A stretch of DNA of 21,186 bases from M55B177 sp034722275 (GTDB lineage: Bacteria > Chloroflexota > Dehalococcoidia > GIF9 > AB-539-J10): assembly GCA_034722275.1 (NCBI GenBank), contig JAYENW010000025.1, positions 1 through 21,186 on the forward strand, read 5' to 3'. Numbering within the stretch: position 1 is the stretch's first letter; every line of letters starts with the position of its first letter. Both the position numbers and the translations under genes were made by a program. The notes under the pieces are model-generated. The model ran no database searches. It saw only the letters and a program-made list of their open reading frames with translations, and was not told where the DNA came from. Shown here in pieces: positions 1 to 6,643 of this stretch.

Positions 1-545
1 AGGAGGGACTCATTTATCCCGATATAGTGGTAGATAGTAAATCGGGCGTTTCTGGAGCCGGTAGAACTCTGAGCCTACTCACTCATTATGCTGAAGCTAA
101 TGAAAATACTTGTGCTTATTCCCTTGAGGGGCATCGCCATCTACCAGAAATGATACAGGAACTAAAGCTGCTGCGTAATCAATTTTCATTATCCCTGACT
201 TTTGTGCCGCACCTGGTACCAATGACACGGGGCATACTAAGTTCTTGCTATGCTAAATTAAAGGACAAATTATCTGCAGAGGAGATAAAACAACTCTATC
301 GTGAATTCTATCAGGAGGCCCCTTTTGTTAAGATAACAGCTAAACCGCCTCAAACTAAGCAGGCCTGGGGTAGTAATTTTTGCCTTATCTATCCTACAGT
401 GGATATGAATACAAGTACTTTGATAGTGATTAGCTGTCTTGATAACCTTGTGAAGGGGGGTGCCGGACAAGCGGTGCAGAACATGAATATCATGTTCAAC
501 CTTCCCGAGATCAGTGGGCTTGAAAGCCTAGCGATTTACCCGTAG
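1..545 (+). CDS. argC: ArgC, N-acetyl-gamma-glutamyl-phosphate reductase (3' part, cut by window start)
   Basis: NADPH-dependent reductase of arginine biosynthesis that converts N-acetyl-glutamyl phosphate to N-acetylglutamate semialdehyde in the cytoplasm. The frame is open from base 3, so the gene begins outside the window; about 180 C-terminal residues are present of a family length near 340. The family-typical VVDSKSGVSGAGR segment is at the left edge, followed by GHRHLPEM, which carries the substrate-site histidine, the FVPHLVPMTRGI strand, and the C-terminal NLVKGGAGQAVQNMNIM helix that is diagnostic for ArgC. The catalytic cysteine would lie upstream of the window. The gene ends in TAG at 543-545, and those bases also form the start of the predicted -10 box of tRNA-Glu. 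Upstream arg neighbours cannot be seen. Identity is secure. Confidence 0.96.
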   Translation, partial: EGLIYPDIVVDSKSGVSGAGRTLSLLTHYAEANENTCAYSLEGHRHLPEMIQELKLLRNQFSLSLTFVPHLVPMTRGILSSCYAKLKDKLSAEEIKQLYREFYQEAPFVKITAKPPQTKQAWGSNFCLIYPTVDMNTSTLIVISCLDNLVKGGAGQAVQNMNIMFNLPEISGLESLAIYP

Positions 546-548
546 AAT
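520..548 (+). promoter_or_regulatory. Promoter of tRNA-Glu inside the argC 3' end
   Basis: A -35 box TTGAAA (520-525), a 17-base spacer and a -10 box TAGAAT (543-548) are seen directly. The predicted start is near 555, about 3 bases before the mature tRNA 5' end at 558. The first three bases of the -10 box are the argC stop codon. Function is inferred from consensus match and spacing. Confidence 0.7.
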
Positions 549-557
549 ATAAATCTT

Positions 558-631
558 GCCCTCATCGTCTAGAGGCCCAGGACGTCAGCCTTTCAAGCTG
601 AAGATCAGGGGTTCGAATCCCCTTGAGGGCA
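558..631 (+). tRNA. tRNA-Glu (anticodon UUC)
   Basis: A complete cloverleaf can be drawn. The acceptor stem is GCCCTCA (558-564) with TGAGGGC (624-630), and the anticodon stem TCAGC/GCTGA encloses the loop CTTTCAA, whose centre TTC reads glutamate codons. The T arm contains GGTTCGAATCC. The discriminator base is A at 631, and CCA is not encoded because CTT follows. The gene starts 12 bases after the argC stop and has its own likely promoter. Its 3' 27 bases overlap, on the opposite strand, the end of the nitroreductase gene. Confidence 0.97.
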
Positions 632-1183
632 CTTCCTCTTTTGCCCATAAACTTGATAGAACGCTAGTTCAGAGAGTTCCTTCCTGCGTGATGCCTTCCC
701 CTCCCTCTCAGGGTAACCCAGAGGGGTCATTTCTACCACAGCTACTTCTGGTGGTACCTTCAAGATTTGAGCTACCGCCTGAGCATTAAAAGCACCGATG
801 TGCACTGTTCCCAGGCCAAGTGAATGTGCAGCTAGGACAAGGTTTTGCATGGCCAAAGCTACATCAAACATATACCAATCGCCCTTATCCGTGCTAGGTA
901 TACTTTTGTTAAATCCAGATTTGCCCAGTTCAGCACAGGCTACAATAACTACGGGTGCTTGCCTGACTGCAGAACTTGCTGGATTCAGAGGTGTAAGGGT
1001 TTCAGCTAATCTGGTTCTTATCGCCCTATCTTTAACTATGATGAGTTTCCAGCACTGTGTATTGGCCCAAGAAGGTGCCCAACGAGCTGCCTCCAGCACA
1101 GCATTAATTTTATCTTCATCTACAAATTCAGGTTTATAATGACGAATACTCCGCCTTGTCTTTATTGCTTCCAGTACTTCCAT
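605..1183 (-). CDS. Nitroreductase family FMN-dependent oxidoreductase
   Basis: A 192-residue protein of the nitroreductase/NADH oxidase family, cytoplasmic and expected to bind FMN; the natural substrate cannot be deduced. The N-terminal TRRSIRHYKP segment is the usual FMN phosphate-binding start, followed by EAARWAPSWANTQCW, the central ALAMQNLVLAAHSLGLG helix with TVHIG, and the C-terminal PLGYPE motif. It is the last gene of a minus-strand cluster, starting 18 bases after the pcm stop. Its C-terminal residues KCPQGDSNP are encoded by the complement of the tRNA-Glu 3' half and it stops with TGA inside the tRNA, so this tail is probably an unselected extension. The core family call is firm; the substrate is unknown. 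Confidence 0.9.
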   Translation of the reverse strand: MEVLEAIKTRRSIRHYKPEFVDEDKINAVLEAARWAPSWANTQCWKLIIVKDRAIRTRLAETLTPLNPASSAVRQAPVVIVACAELGKSGFNKSIPSTDKGDWYMFDVALAMQNLVLAAHSLGLGTVHIGAFNAQAVAQILKVPPEVAVVEMTPLGYPEREGKASRRKELSELAFYQVYGQKRKCPQGDSNP

Positions 1184-1201
1184 CGCCTTTTTATTCCTTT
1201 T

Positions 1202-1843
1202 TTATCTCTCCCAAGCATCCTTACCAACGAGCGGCACAAAATAACAGCCGCCCAGGTTTTCCACCTTATTTCCCTTTTCATATTTTGTAATCTTGAGCAA
1301 TTCTTGCTGCCAGGAAGAACCTACAGGAATTACCAATCGCCCTCCCCAAGTCAACTGGTCTAAGAGAGCTTGGGGCACACAAGGTGCTCCAGCAGAAACT
1401 ATGATGGCTTCATATGGTGCTTTCTCGGGCCAACCTAATGCTTCACCAGCATCATAAATATAAACATTGGAATAGCCAAGTTTATCCAGAGCCCCTTTAG
1501 CTGAGGTTGCTAATTCAGATATAATTTCCACAGTAATGACTTCTTTAACTAGTTCTGCCAGTATAGCAGCTTCATAACCACTTCCGGTACCTAATTCCAA
1601 CACTTTCTCGTGGCCTTTTAATTCTAAGGCTTGTATCATCAAAGCCACAATGAAGGGTTGAGAGATAGTCTGCCCGAAGCCAATACTAAGTGGTCGGTCA
1701 TCATAAGCTTCGCAACAATGCTCTCGAGGAACAAAAACCTCACGTGGAACTCGTTTCATGGCGGCAACTACACGCTTATCCGCGATTTCATGGTCAAGAT
1801 ATCTGGCTAAGTTTTCCCGAGCCCTCTCTGAATCCGCCACCAT
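1202..1843 (-). CDS. pcm: Protein-L-isoaspartate O-methyltransferase
   Basis: Repairs damaged proteins by S-adenosylmethionine-dependent methylation of L-isoaspartyl residues, which lets them revert to aspartate; cytoplasmic. The 213-residue product has family-typical length and motifs: VPREVFVP around 32-39, the substrate-site block GFGQTISQPFIVALM around 55-69, SAM motif I LELGTGSGYEAAIL around 82-95, and the later GGRLVIPVG strand. The ATG at 1843 lies 4 bases after the stop of the small membrane-protein gene, which indicates co-transcription with it and with the recombinase. The upstream bases hold only a weak ribosome site, so translational coupling is likely. The stop is TAA. Identity is secure. 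Confidence 0.95.
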   Translation of the reverse strand: MVADSERARENLARYLDHEIADKRVVAAMKRVPREVFVPREHCCEAYDDRPLSIGFGQTISQPFIVALMIQALELKGHEKVLELGTGSGYEAAILAELVKEVITVEIISELATSAKGALDKLGYSNVYIYDAGEALGWPEKAPYEAIIVSAGAPCVPQALLDQLTWGGRLVIPVGSSWQQELLKITKYEKGNKVENLGGCYFVPLVGKDAWER

Positions 1844-1847
1844 TTAT

Positions 1848-2093
1848 TCATCCCAGAATAAAGGAGAGTATTATCAAAACGATAATCAAACTGCCAGCAA
1901 GAATGCCAATAAGCCTTAAATCCCTCCGCACATAGCTATAATCAGCAATAGCATACTGAGATTTAAGGGACACAACTTTTGGCGCTTGTTTCTTCGGAGT
2001 TATCAGTGTGGCCTGCTCTATATGTCTTTCCTTTACTATTCCGGAGGGTCTAGTTCGATGTTTGGATTTGCGCTGATGTGATTTTTTAGCCAT
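1848..2093 (-). CDS. Small basic single-pass membrane protein, function unknown
   Basis: An 81-residue protein I do not recognise as a named family. The N-terminal half is very basic (MAKKSHQRKSKHRTR at the start), and the C-terminal 22 or so residues form one hydrophobic segment (LIGILAGSLIIVLIILSFIL) preceded by the positive YVRRDLR. This predicts a membrane protein with its basic domain in the cytoplasm, perhaps touching nucleic acid or lipid head groups. I chose the ATG at 2093 because GAGGTGA lies at a good distance upstream. An earlier GTG at 2102 would overlap the recombinase stop (GTGA) and add three residues. It sits between the recombinase and pcm in one probable transcript. Clean ORF and ribosome site make it a real gene; the role is open. 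Confidence 0.72.
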   Translation of the reverse strand: MAKKSHQRKSKHRTRPSGIVKERHIEQATLITPKKQAPKVVSLKSQYAIADYSYVRRDLRLIGILAGSLIIVLIILSFILG

Positions 2094-2098
2094 TGCTC

Positions 2099-2953
2099 TC
2101 ACCTCATTCTAAAACATGACTGCTCGTAGATCTTGGTGCTGGAAATATATGCATGTCCTAAAAGTTGCTGGAGGGAATGGAGGTCAGTGCCTGTCTGTAA
2201 CTTGTTCATGGCAAAGCTATGCCGAAGTGTCTGGGGCGTAACCTTGGTCCTCAAATCAGCCTTGATAGCATAATTCTTAATTATCTGCCACAACCCCTGT
2301 CTGGTAAGCCGATTGCCACGCAAGTTGAGAAATAGCGCCTTCTCTTCAGCATTAAATAATAAATCTAACCTGTCATTTTCAATGAAGTTCTTCAATAACT
2401 GACCTATGTGATGTTCGAAAGGAACTTTCCTTCTAGTGTTACCGTGGCCACAATATAAGCAATTTTGCTCGAAATCGATGTCTTGAATATTCAAACCTGT
2501 CAACTCGCTTATACGTAAACCATTGAAATAAAGTAATTCTAACATCACTATGTCCCTTTTCGATTCAGGAGTAGAGCCTTTCTTCGGCTGCGTCAGCAAA
2601 GCTTGATACTCAGAAAGAGATAGAACTTTAAGTTGATGTTTGCCAACTTGAGGAGATATTAAATTCTGCGTAGGGTTATCTTTTAATTTCCCCAACTCAA
2701 TCATAAACCTGAAGAAGGATTTGGCTGCCGCTATTTTACGAGCTATTGTGGCTGCCGAATATTTTTTCTCTCGAAGTTGCAGCAAGTAACTTTTCAAAAG
2801 CTCGCTTTGGGACTTAATGATTCCCTTAGCTTGCTCTATCTCAATATAGGTTGCAAGTTGATTTAGGTCATTGCGATAAGCAGTTACTGTATTCGCAGAG
2901 TAATTGTTCCCTTTGGCTAGGTGCTCAAGGAAAATATAGATATCACGCTTCAT
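2099..2953 (-). CDS. Xer-like tyrosine recombinase with two altered catalytic positions
   Basis: A 284-residue tyrosine recombinase with the XerC/XerD layout: N-terminal SAM-like core-binding domain (about 1-90, including NTVTAYRNDL and ATIARKIAAAKSFFRF) and C-terminal catalytic domain (about 110-284). Xer proteins resolve chromosome dimers at dif. Of the six catalytic positions, R147 (GLRISEL), R244 (LRHSF), H267 (LLGHAYI) and Y276 (STKIYEQ) are present. The beta-hairpin lysine of the GKGN motif is H170 (GHGN), and the first histidine of HxLRH is Q241. K176 nearby might substitute for the lysine. It is the first gene of the cluster ending in the nitroreductase. The start ATG has no ribosome site and lies just after a TACAAT box. 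It could be a divergent XerC, a partner-dependent subunit or a domesticated integrase. Confidence 0.88.
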   Translation of the reverse strand: MKRDIYIFLEHLAKGNNYSANTVTAYRNDLNQLATYIEIEQAKGIIKSQSELLKSYLLQLREKKYSAATIARKIAAAKSFFRFMIELGKLKDNPTQNLISPQVGKHQLKVLSLSEYQALLTQPKKGSTPESKRDIVMLELLYFNGLRISELTGLNIQDIDFEQNCLYCGHGNTRRKVPFEHHIGQLLKNFIENDRLDLLFNAEEKALFLNLRGNRLTRQGLWQIIKNYAIKADLRTKVTPQTLRHSFAMNKLQTGTDLHSLQQLLGHAYISSTKIYEQSCFRMR

Positions 2954-2959
2954 GCAGCA

Positions 2960-3016
2960 TTATTGTAACATAATGCCTTCAAATTTTGTCTCTACCCCAG
3001 CCTCTTGTTACAATAA
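2960..3016. promoter_or_regulatory. Symmetrical divergent promoter region, recombinase / uvrC
   Basis: A perfect 10-base inverted repeat, TTATTGTAAC (2960-2969) and GTTACAATAA (3007-3016), places a TACAAT -10 box on each strand. For uvrC the -35 is TTGTCT (2986-2991) with a 17-base spacer to TACAAT (3009-3014), predicting a start near 3021 and an ATG at 3024. For the recombinase the TACAAT (2967 to 2962, minus) predicts a start next to its ATG at 2953, but its -35 is weak. The symmetry could also be an operator. Activity is inferred. Confidence 0.55.
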
Positions 3017-3023
3017 ATTTATT

Positions 3024-4838
3024 ATGGACTCAATCGAGCTAGAACAACAGCTAAAAGCTTTACCCACAAATCCTGGAGTTTATTTATTCAAAGATAATGA
3101 AGATAAAGTTATTTATATTGGTAAAGCTATCAAACTGAGCAATAGAATAAGAAGTTATTTTGGTGCCCCCAGTAGTTTACCAGCAAACATTCAGCAATTG
3201 GTATCTAAAATAAACAGCTTTGAGTTTATCGTCACTAACTCTGAGCAAGAAGCACTTATTTTAGAATGTAACCTGATAAAAAAATATCAGCCACACTACA
3301 ATGTCCGTCTCAAGGATAGTAAAACTTTTCCCTATCTTAAGGTAAATGTTAATGAAGAGTGGCCTGGCGTTTACATTACTAGGAGGGTGAGAAATGATGG
3401 TGCCAGATATTTTGGACCATTTGCCAGCGCCGGTTCAGTACGCAAAACATTAAGAGTGGTGAAAAAAATATTTCCTTTTCGCTCTTGCACCAAACCCATC
3501 AATGACAAAAATAAACGACCTTGTCTCGATTATTATATCCATCGCTGTCTCGGGCCATGTACTGGTGCTGTAAGTAAGAAAGAATATCAAGAGGTGATAG
3601 AGCAGCTTATCTTGTTCTTGGAAGGCAAGCAGGAGCCACTCCTTCGAGAGCTAAAACAAAAAATGGCAGAAGCATCTCGTCAACTCCAGTTCGAGAAAGC
3701 ATCCATATTTCGTGACCAAATTCGAGCAATAGAGAAAGTCATAGAAGGAGGAAAAATCAGCATTACTCTGAAAGGTGAGCAGGATGTTATTGCTCTGGCG
3801 CAGGATAACGGGCAGGCTCTTATTAATATTTTCTTTATCCGCAATAATAAACTGGTTGGCCGTAACCAATTTATCATGGAGGGAGTTTATGGCGAAGGGC
3901 ATAGCCAAGTAATGACACACTTTGTGAAGCAATACTACGCTTCAGCTTCACATATTCCGCCTTTGATATTACTCCAGCATCCCATAAATGAAATGCCTGT
4001 GCTTTCTGATTGGCTTAAGCAACGAAGGGGAGGTAACATAAAGCTGCAACTGCCACAACGAGGGCGCAAGAAACAACTGATAGACATGGTGTTCGAAGAT
4101 GCTGAGAAGAGCTTAGAATTAGTTAAAGCTAAGCAGATGAACCCTGAGGTTATACTTGCTGCTCTACATGAATTAAAAGATAGGCTTGGTTTACCCAAAA
4201 TACCTTTCAGGATCGAGTCCTACGATATTTCCGACATTCAGGGCACTTTAGCAGTAGGTAGCATGGTTGTTTTTGAGAAAGGCCTGCCTAAGCTAACTCA
4301 TTATCGCCGCTTTCGTGTTAAGACGATAAGTGGCGCCGATGATTATGCTATGCTTCGTGAAATTTTAAGACGCCGCCTCAAAAGAGGCATAAACAGCAGG
4401 GGCAGCTGGGCTATCACCCCTGACCTTATCCTTATTGATGGTGGCAAAGGACAGCTCAACGCCGCTTTAGAAGTAAGAAAGGAATTGGGCATGGATTCCC
4501 TCTTCATGGCAAGCCTGGCTAAAGAGTATGAAAAGGTTTTTATACCTGACCAAGTTGCTCCTGTTGATATACCCAGAGATTCTCATGCCCTTCATATATT
4601 GCAAAGAGCCAGAGATGAAGCACACCGCTTCGCTATCAGTTATCATCAAAATCTGCGGAGTAAGAAAAGCTTTACCTCTATCCTGGATATTATTCCTGGT
4701 ATTGGCCCCAAGCGTAAGAGAGCATTAGTAAAGAAATTTGGTTCAATTGAAGCGATTCGAGATGCTTCACCAGAGAAAATCAGTCAAACAAAGGGTATAA
4801 CTTTGAACTTGGCTAAAACAATTAAAGAATATTTGTGA
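3024..4838 (+). CDS. uvrC: UvrABC excinuclease subunit C
   Basis: UvrC makes both incisions around bulky DNA lesions after UvrB loading in nucleotide excision repair. The protein has 604 residues, normal for the family. Domains in order: GIY-YIG nuclease near the N terminus (GVY at 18-20, YIG at 31-33), the cysteine-containing linker, a UVR helix pair that binds UvrB (around 205-240), the RNase H-like 5' incision domain with D401 (SYDISD), D472 (LIDGGKGQ) and H534 (DEAHRF), and a C-terminal helix-hairpin-helix pair (IPGIGPKRKRAL onward). The ATG at 3024 gives the standard UvrC beginning; an in-frame ATG at 2952 would add 24 residues across the promoter region and is rejected. No Shine-Dalgarno site precedes 3024, consistent with a leaderless mRNA. 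The stop is TGA, 36 bases from the convergent DUF72 gene. Confidence 0.97.
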   Translation: MDSIELEQQLKALPTNPGVYLFKDNEDKVIYIGKAIKLSNRIRSYFGAPSSLPANIQQLVSKINSFEFIVTNSEQEALILECNLIKKYQPHYNVRLKDSKTFPYLKVNVNEEWPGVYITRRVRNDGARYFGPFASAGSVRKTLRVVKKIFPFRSCTKPINDKNKRPCLDYYIHRCLGPCTGAVSKKEYQEVIEQLILFLEGKQEPLLRELKQKMAEASRQLQFEKASIFRDQIRAIEKVIEGGKISITLKGEQDVIALAQDNGQALINIFFIRNNKLVGRNQFIMEGVYGEGHSQVMTHFVKQYYASASHIPPLILLQHPINEMPVLSDWLKQRRGGNIKLQLPQRGRKKQLIDMVFEDAEKSLELVKAKQMNPEVILAALHELKDRLGLPKIPFRIESYDISDIQGTLAVGSMVVFEKGLPKLTHYRRFRVKTISGADDYAMLREILRRRLKRGINSRGSWAITPDLILIDGGKGQLNAALEVRKELGMDSLFMASLAKEYEKVFIPDQVAPVDIPRDSHALHILQRARDEAHRFAISYHQNLRSKKSFTSILDIIPGIGPKRKRALVKKFGSIEAIRDASPEKISQTKGITLNLAKTIKEYL

Positions 4839-4874
4839 ACTCGGCTTATGTGCATTGTGTTAAAGATTCTGGCG

Positions 4875-5627
4875 TTATTTATTCAAACCCAGATATTTCA
4901 TTAAAACAAAGGCATTTTTAACAGCGAAAGCTTCAGCATCATTATTAAAATAGATATAAATAGATTTAAGATTCTGGCCTAACTGAGTAATTTTCTGTGC
5001 CCATTGCGAAAGCTCTTCATCAGAATAACAGCTTGAATATAAATTCACACTGCCATGAAAGCGGATATAGGCAAAATCACTGGTGGCTACAAGAGGGCAA
5101 CTAAAACCAGGCATATCAAAAATACAAAAGCCAGCATTGTAGCATTCCAAAATACGAAAAACAGAGTCACAAATCCACGACTCATCACGAAATTCAAATA
5201 CATGCTGATATTCTTCAGGCAGGGAAAACAGAAAATTGTTCAATACTTCATCGTTTCGTTTCATATTAGGGGGCAGTTGATATAAAAGAGGACCTAATTT
5301 GCTTTCTAAAAAGTTAGCTCGCACGAGAAAATTCTCCATTGCCAAGTCCAAATTCCTCAATCGTTTTATATGCGTAATAAATCGACTTACTTTGACAGCA
5401 AAAACAAATTTATCAGGTGACGATTCCCGCCAGTTAGTGAAGGCTTTCTCGGTGGGTAAATGATAGAAACTGTTATTGAGTTCTACGGTGCTAAATTGCC
5501 TGGCATAGAACCGCAGCCATTTGGATTTAGGCAATTGTTCTGGGTAAAAAAGCCCCCGCCAGTGGTCATAATACCAGCCACTGCACCCAACATGGTATGT
5601 GGGCAATAAATCACCAACATCCTTCAT
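4875..5627 (-). CDS. DUF72 (YecE-like) family protein
   Basis: A 250-residue protein of the DUF72 family, a TIM-barrel-like fold of unknown biochemical role found widely in bacteria and archaea. Family marks are the N-terminal VGCSGWYYDHWRGLFYP, the FSTVELNNSFYHLPTE segment, FVFAVKVSRFITH, LLYQLPPNM, the VFEFRDESW strand, YIRFHG and the late YIYFNND motif. The start ATG at 5627 has a purine-rich upstream stretch but no ideal ribosome site. Two TATAAT-like boxes on the minus strand around 5661-5674 overlap the 5S promoter, so the two units probably share an intergenic control region. It is convergent with uvrC and stops with TAA. The family call is firm; the function is unknown. Confidence 0.92.
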   Translation of the reverse strand: MKDVGDLLPTYHVGCSGWYYDHWRGLFYPEQLPKSKWLRFYARQFSTVELNNSFYHLPTEKAFTNWRESSPDKFVFAVKVSRFITHIKRLRNLDLAMENFLVRANFLESKLGPLLYQLPPNMKRNDEVLNNFLFSLPEEYQHVFEFRDESWICDSVFRILECYNAGFCIFDMPGFSCPLVATSDFAYIRFHGSVNLYSSCYSDEELSQWAQKITQLGQNLKSIYIYFNNDAEAFAVKNAFVLMKYLGLNK

Positions 5628-5645
5628 CTTTCCATTCCAAAGAAT

Positions 5646-5674
5646 TTGAAAACTTATCTATTATAGATTATACT
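5646..5674 (+). promoter_or_regulatory. 5S rRNA promoter
   Basis: TTGAAA (5646-5651), a 17-base spacer and TATACT (5669-5674) are directly visible. The predicted start is near 5681, about 12 bases before the mature 5S end. This is one of the best consensus promoters in the window, which fits a stable RNA gene. Confidence 0.75.
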
Positions 5675-5692
5675 ACCTGCTTGGAAGAGCTT

Positions 5693-5808
5693 CTTGGTGA
5701 CTAGAGCGGAGTGGAACCACCCGTTCCCATCCCGAACACGGAAGTGAAACGCTCCAGCGCAGACGATACTTAAGGGGCAGTCCTCCGGGAAAATATGCCG
5801 TTGCCAAG
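5693..5808 (+). rRNA. rrf: 5S ribosomal RNA, solitary
   Basis: The conserved 5S core is present, including CACCCGTTCCCATCCCGAAC and ACGGAAGTGAAACGCTCCAG. Helix I pairs CTTGGTGAC (5693-5701) with GTTGCCAAG (5800-5808), giving a 116-base mature RNA. A further 7-bp stem, GAAGAGC (5684-5690) with GCTCTTC (5811-5817), brackets the gene and is probably a precursor-processing stem, or with the T-rich tail part of the terminator. No 16S or 23S gene is in the window, so this 5S is transcribed alone from its own promoter. Its flanks are minus-strand protein genes; the right arm of the outer stem touches the MBL gene stop codon. Confidence 0.95.
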
Positions 5809-5816
5809 AGGCTCTT

Positions 5817-6599
5817 CTATTCATTCCTTTCTAATCGAGCCAGGTCGAATCTCATACCATCTCTGGCAGCAACAACAGAAATTCCAGTTTTCTCACTTAA
5901 TTCTCTAGCTAGTTCCCAAGGCCTGGCTCGCCACATGTTCATACCAAAGTGAGTAAGCACAGCCACTTTGGGCTTTATTTCCTCTATGATTCTCTTAGCT
6001 TCAGGAAGAGATAGGTGCTCAACAAAAGCTTTAGGGTTCAGCATAACCACATTGATGATCAATAATTCGCCTTTATAATAGTTAGACAAATTGTCAAAAT
6101 ACTTGGTATCAGTAATCCAAGAAAAAGTATGATGAGGAGTTTGAAAGATAAAGCCATAAGTCTCTACTGGATGATGGTGTTTGACTGGCGTTGCGAAGGA
6201 GATGTCTTTGACTCTATAAAAGCCACCCTCAGTTAAAATCTCTATCTTTTCGGGATAGGAACGCAAGTAAGATAAGATAACGGGGTCTTTATTCAAGGCA
6301 TCGCTGGGAGCGAAAACCACACCTCTCTTTCTTCTACCACCATCAGTCATGGCTTCAATCATGATATTCACATCACCGCTATGGTCCAAATGCTTGTGGG
6401 AGAGAATAATGGCATCCAATTTAGAGAGATCGAGTTTCCTTTTAGTAACTTGCACCAGGCTACCTGGACCGGGATCCAGAAGTATTTGAGTCTCGCCAAA
6501 ATTAAGCCAGGCACCACCAGAAGCCAAGAGTTGACGAGCAACCATGAACCTGGCACCAGCAGTGCCCAGGAAGGTTATTACCTCGGGTAGCTCAGCCAT
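5817..6599 (-). CDS. MBL-fold metal-dependent hydrolase
   Basis: A 260-residue metallo-beta-lactamase-fold protein, probably binding two metal ions in the cytoplasm; the substrate is unknown, with RNase Z-like or PhnP-like phosphodiesterases as the nearest general model. Motifs: the N-terminal VITFLGTAGAR, LLDPGPGSLV, the HxHxDH metal motif in ILSHKHLDHSGD, the later VKHHHP histidine, WITDTKYF with the bridging aspartate, and VLTHFGMN. I start it at ATG 6599 (MAELPEVITF), because the upstream in-frame ATG at 6650 adds 17 atypical residues that run across a TATAAT box. That extended -10 (TGTTATAAT, 6614 to 6606) predicts a transcription start at the ATG itself. The stop TAG at 5819-5817 overlaps the 3' arm of the 5S flanking stem. 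Confidence 0.88.
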   Translation of the reverse strand: MAELPEVITFLGTAGARFMVARQLLASGGAWLNFGETQILLDPGPGSLVQVTKRKLDLSKLDAIILSHKHLDHSGDVNIMIEAMTDGGRRKRGVVFAPSDALNKDPVILSYLRSYPEKIEILTEGGFYRVKDISFATPVKHHHPVETYGFIFQTPHHTFSWITDTKYFDNLSNYYKGELLIINVVMLNPKAFVEHLSLPEAKRIIEEIKPKVAVLTHFGMNMWRARPWELARELSEKTGISVVAARDGMRFDLARLERNE

Positions 6600-6605
6600 T
6601 AGTAA

Positions 6606-6631
6606 ATTATAACAGGAGAATCTGCTAAAAT
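6606..6631. promoter_or_regulatory. Back-to-back extended -10 promoters, MBL gene / pncC
   Basis: On the minus strand TG-T-TATAAT spans 6614 to 6606 with six bases between the box and the ATG at 6599. On the plus strand TG-C-TAAAAT spans 6623-6631, predicting a start near 6638 and a leader of about 6 bases before the pncC ATG at 6644. Neither has a convincing -35, as is usual for extended -10 promoters. Confidence 0.55.
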
Positions 6632-6643
6632 AACCACAGACAT

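Noticed and set aside
2952..3023. Upstream in-frame start giving UvrC 24 extra residues
   Set aside because: The extra segment crosses the divergent promoter, has no ribosome site and is unlike UvrC N termini; ATG 3024 gives the standard beginning.
3024..4838. GIY-YIG motif as a homing endonuclease
   Set aside because: The full UvrC domain order with UVR, RNase H-like and HhH parts is present.
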